From an uncultured Clostridia bacterium (GTDB lineage Bacteria; Bacillota; Clostridia; UBA1381), in assembly GCA_934454215.1 (NCBI GenBank), contig CAKSGG010000012.1, positions 1 through 42,156 on the forward strand: a stretch of DNA of 42,156 nt, given 5' to 3'. Both the position numbers and the translations under genes were made by a program. Of the stretch, positions 9,401 through 18,131 are shown piece by piece (positions within the stretch are counted from its first letter, which is position 1; the number at the start of each line of letters is the position of its first letter). A model generated the notes under the pieces. That model did not search any database and was not told where the DNA came from. It saw only the letters and a list, made by a program, of their open reading frames with translations.

Positions 9401-10701
9401 CCTGCTCCATTATCATAAATGACCATACGGTCTATATTTCTGGAGGTGTCGTATGTGCTGCTTGAAATCTTCTTTCCGTTTACATAAACATCAAAGGTCT
9501 TTTCACTCTTATCAACAATTACGTCTATTCTGCCCCATTCATTTACAAAATCCGCTGAAACGTCATATATCCCATTAGAAATGAAAAGCGAAATATTGTT
9601 TTCCGTTACGGACGTTATTCTTGTAAGCGCAAAGCTGTCCCAGCCGCTATTTCCGAGTCCGATATACATCCACATTGTGCCCGGAGTAAACTTGAACTTG
9701 GCACTGTATATTTGGATTTGCTCTGACTGTTCAGGAAACTCAAATTCAACCTTGCTCACCTCTGTAGAAGTTTTTGCCTTTTTATCAAATTTTACATAGT
9801 GGTTTTCACTGTCTCCTGAAACCGAAATGACCGTATCTTTACTTTCGGAAACCTTACCTGCATCAGCGTCCGCCACCTCAAAATCATTATAGTAAACGCC
9901 GCTGTATTTTCCGTTTGTGCGCGGATTATTTATATCGCACGGATTTTCTCTTCCGATATAAATATCGTCCAGATAAAAGCTTCCGCTTGACGCATAATCA
10001 ACATTCTGTCTTATCTTCACCCTGTTTATGTTTCTGTTCTGCTTATAACTTCCGTCCTCATTTTTTTCGACGTATTTTGCATAATACGAAAGAGCCTTCG
10101 TATTCAGCTTTTTACCGTCAATATAAACGTCATATGTTCTTGCATCGGAATCTACAACCGCATCAAGACGTCCGTAATCTGACACATAATTACGCTTGGC
10201 GGTAAACTTTTGCTTACTGCCGGTATCGCTTGCGATAATATTTGTGGAATACCTTCCTACTTCCTCAAATTCAATTGTGATATAATCGTTATCCGATGTA
10301 TTTCCTATATCAAGCTTTAGCTGAGAATATCCCTCATAAAGCCTGAACTTAAAGCTGTATACGGATTTTCCCGATGAAATATCGGAAAATGTCTTTGTAA
10401 GAATAGGCTTTACCGTACTGTTTCCCGTTCTCTCCCATTTAAGAGCTTTGTTATTTTTTTCCGCCTGTACGGTGAGATTTGCACCGCCGTATGCCGTTGA
10501 CTCAATATTCTGATTTGCGTCATACGTTTCATCTGTTGACGGTACTATATTATACCCGTCAGCAAGAGACTCAAAGTCCTGACTGAATACCGTATTGTAC
10601 AGTCCGGATTTCGACGGTTCCGTATATGCAGCCGCTGCACCTTGAATAAGAGTTGACGCCATGGCAAGTGCCGACAGCATACTTATTATTCTTTTTACCA
10701 T
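6484..10701 (-). CDS. Secreted modular rhamnogalacturonan acetylesterase, CE12-like SGNH, larger paralogue
   Basis: This is a roughly 1405-residue exported paralogue of the downstream esterase. After a signal peptide ending near GAAA come three LamG-like modules (about 32-250, 265-448 and 460-663), an Ig-like domain (665-745), a fourth LamG-like module (748-970), a second Ig-like domain (975-1055), a small beta module (1060-1165) and a C-terminal SGNH esterase (1170-1400). Catalytic blocks are VGDS (Ser 1177), GGRSTRTY, LGIND (Asn 1249) and DFTH (Asp 1372, His 1375). The GIND block replaces the GHND of its neighbour, and the loop before the Asp-His motif is longer, so the two probably prefer different acetyl positions or substrates. 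The start was moved 8 codons in from the longest frame because GGAAGG lies just upstream and a signal peptide begins there. Confidence 0.87.
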   Translation of the reverse strand: MVKRIISMLSALAMASTLIQGAAAAYTEPSKSGLYNTVFSQDFESLADGYNIVPSTDETYDANQNIESTAYGGANLTVQAEKNNKALKWERTGNSTVKPILTKTFSDISSGKSVYSFKFRLYEGYSQLKLDIGNTSDNDYITIEFEEVGRYSTNIIASDTGSKQKFTAKRNYVSDYGRLDAVVDSDARTYDVYIDGKKLNTKALSYYAKYVEKNEDGSYKQNRNINRVKIRQNVDYASSGSFYLDDIYIGRENPCDINNPRTNGKYSGVYYNDFEVADADAGKVSESKDTVISVSGDSENHYVKFDKKAKTSTEVSKVEFEFPEQSEQIQIYSAKFKFTPGTMWMYIGLGNSGWDSFALTRITSVTENNISLFISNGIYDVSADFVNEWGRIDVIVDKSEKTFDVYVNGKKISSSTYDTSRNIDRMVIYDNGAGTDAGTYLADEIYVGVPVSEKYISKSRGGEYEAVIDQDFETLESGYNWKNIDGIGYSSNQIFGNYTSVDNVSYTVADDETNALCINKSGAASGSSSTYASFDAITGGEVLFSSSIKIPVSYPQLNLEIGDPVKGNKFITINISEVSDKSFKAAGFTVNKDIKNNYVCIETVISPKTGEYDIYADGEKINTDKLTYSESYIGRGIVGAGIRQNSEYASAGCVYIDNFYVGVKTLPITYDMILNGQNKAFVTKKLNLSDTYDINGETVNVVWSSSDESVISKDGTVNILPYDKCVTLTAADENGAVKSFRVNVPANGQSLYYNDFEGYFDGDSIENSYGWTKNSTNSGVNYTVDAEPVNRDDHVLKVERFITKKNDKWYTKDGTEIENQTGPSAGDYALYSLGEESISTGKVQLSARVMFNNVENQQFGMYIKGLASDSFSENNLLIFSAKRGIISLIDGNVGEMVVGAAAAKRWYDISIVIDTDAKEYTIFFGDKSQSGTYKGNTNLITDVGFLSVRTQDSGASYSSEWYVDDFSIKKIAMTDSEAVKYAASKLTVPSELTGDITLPLNGEEGTSVSWSSNDSSVISDSGVVTFSKEDKTAVLTATVTKGSETAVREFSVKVLARDEYDIRGINVLSGEENGNILTGGGTVTAVRIGRYINTSNKPSLITALYENNRLSEVSVQTLEELPLKNISEVALEKPISLPENIENAEVRVMIWGENLLPLCNIFTSNMPETSLFIVGDSIASYYGEEAYPQTGWGQVIGTRFNSYVTVKNKAKGGRSTRTYLDNTDDPVYWGTFENEIKPGDYVLVSLGINDSGAVKDRYTTIEQFEENYRRFAALIREKGANPIFASPIVCPYSSPITKTFGDRADSVKKIAAEENVPFLDVNGYLYDEFTNINDAEAVRENYFLYKLVEQGYITEAQRANHVNTGIKDNGYDFTHLSVKGANHVADVTAELLKNVGCDLAKYLNK

Positions 10702-10768
10702 ATTTTTACCTTCCTTTCCGTGCAATGCACATTAAATTGTATTATTAAACAATGGTCTATCTGTTTAT

Positions 10769-11722
10769 CTACCAAAGAGAAATTTCGTTTACTCTTTGGC
10801 TTATTTTATTTGCTGTTATAAGAAATACAAAATTTATAACCGAATTTAAAAGTCCGACAGCCGTACTGAACGACCAGTTCAAATCAATAAGTCCTTTTCT
10901 GTAAACATATGTTGAAATAACATCGGCAACCTCCATTGTTATATCGTTATACAAAAGGATTATCTTTTCATAGCCTACTCCCAAAATTCCGCCCATTCTG
11001 AGAAGCAGCATTATAATAATTGTAGGAGCAATTCCCGGAATTGTTACATGAAGCACCATCTTAAATCTGCCTGCTCCGTCCATCATAGCCGCCTCATAAA
11101 GCTGTGAATCAATGCCCGAAAGCGCAGCCATATATATGATTGAGTCCCAACCGACGCTCTGCCATATTCCCGAAATCACATACACAGGTACGAAATATTT
11201 CGGGTAATTAAGAAGCGTTTTCGGCTCCATGCCGAGCGCTCCCGCTATTGTGCCTATAACTCCCGTATTCATTGTAAACGTTCTTATCATTCCGCATATA
11301 ACAACCAGTGATACAAAGTGCGGAAGATATGTTATATTCTGTACCACCTTTGAAAATTTCTTTAATTTAAGCTCATTTACCAAAAGCGCCAGTATTATCG
11401 GTGCGGGAAATCCGAATATTATTGATGTAATGCTTATTCGGAGCGTGTTTACAATAAGCTGCATAAAGGACGGGCTTTTTAAAAATGTTGTAAAATGCTT
11501 AAGTCCTGCCCATGGACTTCCAAGTATTCCGAGCTTCGGCGAAAAGTCCTTAAATGCAATTACCGCACCGTACATAGGCAAGTATTTAAATACTATAAAA
11601 TATAAAAGCACGGGCAGAAACATAATATAAAGCTCTCTGTTCTCGTGAAAATCATATCCGACCATAGAAAACCAGCCGGAATGTGCGGGCTTTTCAACTT
11701 TGTTTTCTTTTATTTTTCTCAT
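10769..11722 (-). CDS. Sugar ABC transporter permease, LplB/YteP type
   Basis: This 317-residue integral membrane protein is one half of the channel of a CUT1-type carbohydrate importer. It has six predicted hydrophobic segments after a charged cytoplasmic N-terminus, and the EAA loop EAAMMDGAGRFKMVLHVTIP that contacts the ATPase. The sequence resembles the LplB/YteP subfamily, which in Bacillus imports rhamnogalacturonan or polygalacturonan oligosaccharides. The start has an ideal GGAGG with a 6-base gap. It lies 13 bases after the partner permease and upstream of the two CE12 genes. No ATPase gene is in the window, so a shared MsmX/UgpC-type ATPase elsewhere is expected, as is usual for this class. 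The substrate is inferred from the neighbouring genes. Confidence 0.93.
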   Translation of the reverse strand: MRKIKENKVEKPAHSGWFSMVGYDFHENRELYIMFLPVLLYFIVFKYLPMYGAVIAFKDFSPKLGILGSPWAGLKHFTTFLKSPSFMQLIVNTLRISITSIIFGFPAPIILALLVNELKLKKFSKVVQNITYLPHFVSLVVICGMIRTFTMNTGVIGTIAGALGMEPKTLLNYPKYFVPVYVISGIWQSVGWDSIIYMAALSGIDSQLYEAAMMDGAGRFKMVLHVTIPGIAPTIIIMLLLRMGGILGVGYEKIILLYNDITMEVADVISTYVYRKGLIDLNWSFSTAVGLLNSVINFVFLITANKISQRVNEISLW

Positions 11723-11735
11723 TTCAAACCTCCAT

Positions 11736-12623
11736 TCAGCCCTTTACGGCACCTATCATTACGCCCTGCGCAAAATACTTTTGCAGGAACGGGAATATGC
11801 ACAGAACAGGCAGCGTTGCAACCACTATAACGGCATATTTTATTGTTTCTCCTATATCCATCTGATCTGCTGCGGCAACAGCATTTCCCGACATATCGCT
11901 TGTATTGTTATTTATGAGTATTTCCTGCAATATAAGCTGTAAAGGATATTTCGCACGTTCTTTTATATAAATGCTTGCCTCAAACCACGCATTCCAGTGC
12001 CCGACAGCGTAATAAAGCGTGAGAACGGCTATTATTGCCTTTGAAACCGGCAGAATTATACTGCAAAATATTCTAAAATGGCTTGCGCCGTCAAGCTTTG
12101 CCGCCTCCTCCAAGCTTACAGGTATCGCCTCAAAATTTGTTCTTGCCATTATAAGGTTAAATACATTTATTGCATTCGGGAGCAAAAGTGCAAGATACGA
12201 ATTGTTAAGATTCAGAGTTTTCGTAATAAGAAGGTATGTGGGAATAAGCCCTCCGCTGAAAAACATCGTTATTATAATTATCAGGTTAAACAGCTTGTTC
12301 CAGTACACATTCTTTCTTGAAAGAACATATGCTCCCAATAACGTCATTACAAGGTTTATAAGAGTTCCTGCGCACACTATAAAAATTGTATTCGTATATC
12401 CTCTGAGTATCATTTCATTTTTAAACACCATGTTATATGCGGCAGGCGTAAATTTAACAGGTAAAAGTAAAAGTCCCGAATGTGCCGTTATTGCCGCATT
12501 ATCGCTGAATGAGGCGCAGAAAACATACCATATGGGATAAACAGTCACAATGGCGATAAGCAGTATAAACAAAAAGTTTATCACATCAAACACACGCTGT
12601 CCGAAGGATGCTTTTATTTTCAT
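11736..12623 (-). CDS. Sugar ABC transporter permease, LplC/YtcP type
   Basis: This 295-residue inner-membrane protein is the second channel subunit of the CUT1 importer and pairs with the permease gene that follows it by 13 bases. Six hydrophobic segments are visible, with the EAA loop EEAAKLDGASHFRIFCSIILP. The C-terminal FAQGVMIGAVKG is typical of LplC/YtcP permeases. The frame is open 18 codons further upstream, but the ATG at 12623 has AGGAG 6 bases before it, and the upstream codons fall in a perfect hairpin, so the shorter start is preferred. Its solute-binding protein is most likely the lipoprotein encoded about 17 kb away at 29162-30742, in a separate operon. Confidence 0.92.
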   Translation of the reverse strand: MKIKASFGQRVFDVINFLFILLIAIVTVYPIWYVFCASFSDNAAITAHSGLLLLPVKFTPAAYNMVFKNEMILRGYTNTIFIVCAGTLINLVMTLLGAYVLSRKNVYWNKLFNLIIIITMFFSGGLIPTYLLITKTLNLNNSYLALLLPNAINVFNLIMARTNFEAIPVSLEEAAKLDGASHFRIFCSIILPVSKAIIAVLTLYYAVGHWNAWFEASIYIKERAKYPLQLILQEILINNNTSDMSGNAVAAADQMDIGETIKYAVIVVATLPVLCIFPFLQKYFAQGVMIGAVKG

Positions 12624-12637
12624 TTTGTTCTCCTTTC

Positions 12638-12668
12638 TCTCCCAAAATACCGTATGTATTTTGGGAGA
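12638..12668 (-). promoter_or_regulatory. Perfect 13-bp intercistronic hairpin before the permease ribosome binding site
   Basis: TCTCCCAAAATAC and its exact complement GTATTTTGGGAGA flank a 5-base loop. The element starts 9 bases after the stop codon of the SLH scaffold and ends 3 bases before the AGGAG of the permease. No run of U follows, so it is unlikely to be a terminator. RNA stabilisation or processing, or control of permease translation, fits better. Confidence 0.7.
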
Positions 12669-12677
12669 ATTATACAT

Positions 12678-15600
12678 TTATTTTGTTGCATTATACAGAA
12701 TTTGAGCAGCTTCGGCTCTTGTTGCCGTTCCTTTCGGATTAAAATGCAGCTCGTCAACTCCGTTTATAATACCGGCGCTTTTAAGATAATACACCGCCGT
12801 CCTTGCATAGCTGTCAATATCTCCGTCATCGGCAAACACAAACGAATTTTTAACCTCTGATTTTTCTCCGATTATATTGAATATGATAATTGCCATATCC
12901 TGACGTGTTATTTCAGAGCCTACTCCAAATGTATTGTCATCTCTTCCGTTTATAAATCCGCCTTTCTTTGCCGCCGCTATAAACGGAGCATACCATTCGT
13001 TTTCATCAACATCCGAAAAACCGCTTTCGGCAGCATTTGCATCCTTTGAAAATGCCAAAATTGCAAGCTTTACAAATTCCTCACGGAGAACTGCGCTTTC
13101 AGGCTCAAAAAGTCCGTTTCCTCTTCCCGATATTACCTTTTTTGAGTAAAGCGTTTCAATTGCTTTTTTACCCCAGAATCCGCTCGGCACATCGGAGAAT
13201 ACATCGGTATTTTTCGGCTCGCTGTCCTGAGAAGATGTATTATCTGTAACATAGTTTCTGACGCTTTTCCCGCCGCTGCCGCTTACCGTTCCCGAGGGTG
13301 CTCTGAAATCGTCCGCCTTTATTATTATATCAACGGTTTTGGAATCGCTTACTCCGTTCATCGTTGCGGAAATTATAAGCGTTACCGTCTGATTGGCGTT
13401 TCCCCGTTTTACCGTTCCGTCATTTGAAAGTACATTTTCGTTACTGCTTATATAACTCATTGTGCTGCCGTTTTCTCCCTTCGGCGGAAGTGAAAGATTT
13501 TTGGTAAGCGCATTCAAATTATAGCTTTCACGAAGTAATTTCAGTACTGCCTCCGTATCCTTCTTTACCGTCTCGGCCGCGTCTTTACCGCCGTGGTCTC
13601 CCGAATCGGAATTAAAGCTTTTATTTTTTATAATGAGTATATAACTTCTGCTTGCCGTCTGCCCGTCGTACGAAAACAGAGCCGTGAATGTTACAATACT
13701 GTCACTGTCTCCCCTTGTAACAGTTCCGCTGTCTGATAAAGCAGACGGATTTGACGATTTAAATTCTACGGTTGTCGAATTTTGAATAATTTCCGGAATA
13801 ATGAGATTGTCTGTAATTTCGAGCGTATTCTGCGCACTTAAAAACTTCTCGTCAAAATCATTTATAACCGCTTTTATCTGATTGTTATAGTCACAGTGCC
13901 ATATAAATGACATATCATCAAAATATATCATCGTATCTTCCGCAACCGTACCCATTATCGAAAATCTGAAACCGGTTATTTTTGTTTCAACGTCCGATTT
14001 TGCATACTGGAATGCCACTCCGCCGTCAGCTCCCTGCGACGCTAAATCGTCTCCCGTAAAACATTCGCCGTTTATGTAAACGTTGTACAGACGGTCATAT
14101 GTGTTTATAACATACTCCATATCAACCCATTCGCCCTTTGGTACGGTCTTATTTGAATTTGTAAAGGTCTTTTTCACGCCGCCCAAAAGTCCAGTACACT
14201 GGAGTTTCATATCCGCCGTTATGTTCGTTGAAACAACGGTTCCCGTAGTTGACGTAAACTCAATAAACGGGCATTTTTCAGCATTCTTATCAACATACAT
14301 TTTAAAACGAACAGTTACATCACCCGTTTTTCTTTCTTCCGTCGGAACAAGCCAGTATATGCTCCCGCTTGTTGACGACATAGACGTTTTCTTCATACGA
14401 ACAACCCTGTTTTCGCTGTTTTCGGGGTCCTCGGTTATATCAACATCTGTTGTCGCCGGCATCTGTGTGCTTGTATTAAACGGTTCAAGCTTGCCGAACG
14501 GCAAATCCTCAAAATCCTTAAACCAGTAAACCTCGTCCGCCGTTTTTTCCGTAACGGCTATACTAAAGCTCTTTGAAACCGTATTCTCACCATAGGATAT
14601 TACGGCTGTAAGTATAACTCCCTTTATTCCGCTTCCGAAGTCGCCTCTTGTAACAGTACCCGTATATCCGTTTTCGCCGTTCTCTATTTTTATTACGGCC
14701 TCATCGGAACTGCTCCATTCGACAGAAGTATTATATCTCCATGCCTTAGGAAGCGTAAGATTTTCCGAAACCTTGTTTATCGGATTTTTGCTGAGCTGAC
14801 TGAACGTAAGCTCAGACGCCGCCTTTTTAAGTATACTTTCGGTGTCGTCAAACGCCTTTACGGTAAACTCAAAGGTTTTTGTTTTTGATACATTTCCCTT
14901 CGTAAGCGTTACCTCAAGCGTAACGGTTTTATCATTTGCTCCGACCTCGGGCCTTGTTACAATACCTGTTTTTGAGATTGTTTTAACATCGGACGATTTC
15001 CATACAGCTTTAACACCGTCCCTAAATTCCGTTGTAAGCGAAATATTTTTTGTTATCATATCCGCCGCCTCGTCCGTAAGGCTCTGCGGAGTAAGAGAAC
15101 CGTATGCCTTTTCAACCGCCTCTTCATCGGACGGTAATCTCTTTACCGTAACATTTATTTTTCTTGTGTAAGCGTCCTTTCCGTACTTTGCTCTGAGAGT
15201 AAGAGTTACACTCTTATCTCCGTCCTCATTGCCCGGACGTGTTACAATAACATTTTCACCGCTGAAATAAATAATCTGATTATTTGACGACCATGAAAAT
15301 TCAAAGCCGTATCTGCTCCCTACAAGCGGTACTTTAAAATCTCCCTCTATATTATCTGCATTTTCTATAACAACCTTCTCCGCATCCTCTTTTGCCCTTG
15401 ATACGTCCGACATTGCTATGTTAAATTCAAATGTTTTAAATACACTTTCCGCTCCGCACCTTATTTGCGCCGTAAGCGTCATGCGGCAGTCGCTGTCACC
15501 TCGCTTTATTACTCCCTCGCTCGTTACCGCAGCTTCATTATCCGATGTCCATAAAACAGATGTGCCGTAAAGTCCCTTTTCGGAAAGATTAAGGTTTTTC

Positions 15601-18110
15601 GTAATATTTTCAGGGTCCTCCTTGGTGATTTCCGAAAGCTTTATAGCCGCCGCTGCTTTCTCTGCCCTTTCAATATCAGACATCTGTTTCTCAACCGTAA
15701 AATGAAGCTGTTTTGTTTTTACTGCGTCTCCCTTTTTTAGAACTGAGGTAAGAATAACCTCCTTATTTTCTTCGTCCGCCGAGGGTCTTTTTACCTTACC
15801 TTCATTTGATATTACATTCTCGTTATCCGACTGCCATGATATTTTTATTCCGTCCGGTCCGTCAGTCGGAAGCGGCTTAAGGTTTGCCGTTACCGTTTCT
15901 TCGTCCGCAAAGCTTTTTTCGGTGATACAGTTTTCAGCATACTCGTCCAAAATTTCCTCATCGCTCACTCCGCCGCTTGGAGAAACGGTTATATTAAAGC
16001 TCTTTTTCCGCATAGGATTCTGAATTGCATTCGTATCCGTTATTCCGCCTATCACCGCCGTAAGCGTTGCGGTTGTCGTATAGTTTCTTCTTCTGATTCC
16101 GCCGTTTGCCGCCGCAACGGAAGTATCCGAGCTTTCCCATGTAAGCGGGTATCCCAAAACACTGCTTGGAAGATGAAGAGTTCGGGTTATGCTGTTCAGC
16201 GATTCATCTGAAATATCCTCATCCATCAGATATTCAAGTGCATCATCAAGTTCTTCGGTATAATCCTTATATATTTTAAAGTTATCTATATAAAGACTTG
16301 TGCCGGACGGAGTTGAGTTTCTGTCCGTTCTGAAACTTACTCCCCATACGTCAGTTCTGCCGTATTTGCTGTTATTCGGATTCATGATATTAAATGTCAT
16401 CGGACCGCTTTTATACTCTTTTCCGTCTATAAAAAAGTCAAATGTTCTGCTTTCGGCATTCAGCCCCATATCTATATGAACCCATGTATTAAGCGGAAAC
16501 TTATAATCAAATGAGTATGTCTTTTGGGAATATCCCTCGCCCTCCTGAGTGCTGTATGAGAATTTGCCGTTAGTATATCTAAGACTTGTTACCGTGTCCC
16601 ACTCATTCCATGAAAAAGCAATATCAAGCATAACATTTTTCTCAAGCATAATATCAAAGCCTGTTCTTACATCTCCGCTTATCTTCGCTCCGCCCGCAGC
16701 ATATCTTATCATTATCGGCGACAGAACCTCTGCGCCCGCATCGGGGTCTCCGTTTTTATAGTCTCTGTAATAGTTAAAAACCTTATTTGCCTGCTCATAG
16801 CTTTTATCTGCCGTTTCGGGAGATTTTTGAAGTATTCCCCGAACGCCCAGAATATTCTTTCCCTCAGTATAGCTGCTTGAAAATACTTCCCAGCCCGACG
16901 GGCATTCTCCGTAGGTTGTTATCGGCTCGTCCTCAAAATCGTCTGCCGCATAAATCATGTTTCCGCTCGGGATTTCCATATGATAGTCATCCGCCGCCTC
17001 CTTTATCTCACCTGCCGCTATTGTAAATGTAAAGCTTTTTACCGCTTTTGCATTTTCGACAGCCGACAAATCATTTGACGCATTTATCGTTGCTTTTAAA
17101 ACTCCTGTTTGTTCATATTCCTTTGTGCTTATTTTTCCTCCGTTTGTAATTATGCTTTCGTCCGTGCTTTCCCACGTTATCGGAAGTCCAGCCGCCGATT
17201 TCGGAAGTGTAATATCCTTGTCCGTTTTATTAATGTCTACTCCGAAATCGTATCCGTCAAGCTCTGTAAGCGCCGCCTCAAGCATTTCGGTATAATCTTT
17301 TGAAAGTGTAAGATTATCTATGTAAAAGCTTGTGTCTGACGGAGTTGAATTTCTGTCTGTTTTAAAAGTCACCGCCCAAAGTCCCGTTCTGCTGTATTTA
17401 CTGTGATTCGGGTCTGTTATCGTGTATGTAATCGGACCGCTTTCATATTCCGTACCGTCTATGAAAAGTCTGAACGTTCTTGATTCATTGTCTGCCTTTA
17501 TACCGACATGAAACCATTCTCCCACAGGATACTTATAATCAATGGTATATGATTTTGATTCATATTCATCTCCGTTTTTTATCTGTGTGGAATATGTGAT
17601 TCTGTCCGTAAAAAACCTGAGACTTATCGGACTGTCGTATTCATTCCAAGCATATGCTATATCAAACATACAAGTTTTGTCAACATATACGTCAACATCC
17701 ATATCCAAGCTGTCCTCAATACGGCCGCCGTCCGAAACAAGTCTTTTTATTCCGCATGACGCAACCTCCATTCCGCCTGCTCCCTCATCACCGTTTTTGA
17801 ATATTCTGTAATAATTAAGCGCCTTACCCGCATCGGAAAACGGTTTTTCCGAATCTTCAGGTCTTTGCTGAAGTTTTCCCTCTATTCCGAGTATTTGTTT
17901 TTCGGCATTAAATCCGCTTACGTGAGGCGACCAATCCTGCGGCATACCGCCCAAATCGTCCTCGGTGATATTTTCAAAATCATCCCGTATATATACGGTT
18001 TTTGAATTAAATTCATCATATTCCACGCCCAATTCGGCAGTTACCGCAACAGACAGATTAACGGACATAAGCACCGCCAAAGCCGCAGATATTATTTTTT
18101 TTGCTTTCAT
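12678..18110 (-). CDS. Giant SLH-anchored surface scaffold with nine Ig-like and three LamG-like domains
   Basis: This 1810-residue exported protein has no recognisable catalytic domain. From the chosen start: signal peptide (1-25), LamG-like module (38-273), Ig-like domain (278-365), a second LamG-like module (383-618), six Ig-like domains (628-1188), a third LamG-like module (1193-1403), two more Ig-like domains (1408-1597), a Gly/Ser-rich linker (1603-1635) and three SLH domains (1637-1808). The Ig-like units carry the repeating WxSSDxxVIxxxGxVxR core of atrophied bacterial Ig domains. SLH domains bind pyruvylated secondary wall polymer, so this should be fixed to the cell wall with carbohydrate-binding modules held outward. 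It directly abuts the 882-residue SLH gene upstream. The ORF opens 7 codons earlier at a TTG; the ATG before MKAKKIIS fits the signal peptide and an AAAGGA site. Confidence 0.85.
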   Translation of the reverse strand: MKAKKIISAALAVLMSVNLSVAVTAELGVEYDEFNSKTVYIRDDFENITEDDLGGMPQDWSPHVSGFNAEKQILGIEGKLQQRPEDSEKPFSDAGKALNYYRIFKNGDEGAGGMEVASCGIKRLVSDGGRIEDSLDMDVDVYVDKTCMFDIAYAWNEYDSPISLRFFTDRITYSTQIKNGDEYESKSYTIDYKYPVGEWFHVGIKADNESRTFRLFIDGTEYESGPITYTITDPNHSKYSRTGLWAVTFKTDRNSTPSDTSFYIDNLTLSKDYTEMLEAALTELDGYDFGVDINKTDKDITLPKSAAGLPITWESTDESIITNGGKISTKEYEQTGVLKATINASNDLSAVENAKAVKSFTFTIAAGEIKEAADDYHMEIPSGNMIYAADDFEDEPITTYGECPSGWEVFSSSYTEGKNILGVRGILQKSPETADKSYEQANKVFNYYRDYKNGDPDAGAEVLSPIMIRYAAGGAKISGDVRTGFDIMLEKNVMLDIAFSWNEWDTVTSLRYTNGKFSYSTQEGEGYSQKTYSFDYKFPLNTWVHIDMGLNAESRTFDFFIDGKEYKSGPMTFNIMNPNNSKYGRTDVWGVSFRTDRNSTPSGTSLYIDNFKIYKDYTEELDDALEYLMDEDISDESLNSITRTLHLPSSVLGYPLTWESSDTSVAAANGGIRRRNYTTTATLTAVIGGITDTNAIQNPMRKKSFNITVSPSGGVSDEEILDEYAENCITEKSFADEETVTANLKPLPTDGPDGIKISWQSDNENVISNEGKVKRPSADEENKEVILTSVLKKGDAVKTKQLHFTVEKQMSDIERAEKAAAAIKLSEITKEDPENITKNLNLSEKGLYGTSVLWTSDNEAAVTSEGVIKRGDSDCRMTLTAQIRCGAESVFKTFEFNIAMSDVSRAKEDAEKVVIENADNIEGDFKVPLVGSRYGFEFSWSSNNQIIYFSGENVIVTRPGNEDGDKSVTLTLRAKYGKDAYTRKINVTVKRLPSDEEAVEKAYGSLTPQSLTDEAADMITKNISLTTEFRDGVKAVWKSSDVKTISKTGIVTRPEVGANDKTVTLEVTLTKGNVSKTKTFEFTVKAFDDTESILKKAASELTFSQLSKNPINKVSENLTLPKAWRYNTSVEWSSSDEAVIKIENGENGYTGTVTRGDFGSGIKGVILTAVISYGENTVSKSFSIAVTEKTADEVYWFKDFEDLPFGKLEPFNTSTQMPATTDVDITEDPENSENRVVRMKKTSMSSTSGSIYWLVPTEERKTGDVTVRFKMYVDKNAEKCPFIEFTSTTGTVVSTNITADMKLQCTGLLGGVKKTFTNSNKTVPKGEWVDMEYVINTYDRLYNVYINGECFTGDDLASQGADGGVAFQYAKSDVETKITGFRFSIMGTVAEDTMIYFDDMSFIWHCDYNNQIKAVINDFDEKFLSAQNTLEITDNLIIPEIIQNSTTVEFKSSNPSALSDSGTVTRGDSDSIVTFTALFSYDGQTASRSYILIIKNKSFNSDSGDHGGKDAAETVKKDTEAVLKLLRESYNLNALTKNLSLPPKGENGSTMSYISSNENVLSNDGTVKRGNANQTVTLIISATMNGVSDSKTVDIIIKADDFRAPSGTVSGSGGKSVRNYVTDNTSSQDSEPKNTDVFSDVPSGFWGKKAIETLYSKKVISGRGNGLFEPESAVLREEFVKLAILAFSKDANAAESGFSDVDENEWYAPFIAAAKKGGFINGRDDNTFGVGSEITRQDMAIIIFNIIGEKSEVKNSFVFADDGDIDSYARTAVYYLKSAGIINGVDELHFNPKGTATRAEAAQILYNATK

Positions 18111-18131
18111 ACTTTGTACCATTCCTTTCAA

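Noticed and set aside
10720..10760. Small palindromes (GTGCATTGCAC, ATTGT/ACAAT) between the permease and the first CE12 gene
   Set aside because: The arms are 5 bases or less, with no -35/-10 pair at proper spacing, so neither a promoter nor an operator can be supported.
12019..12540. Plus-strand open frame of 173 codons opposite the permease gene
   Set aside because: It lies entirely opposite a strongly supported permease, has no ribosome binding site, and its hydrophobic content mirrors the membrane protein on the other strand.
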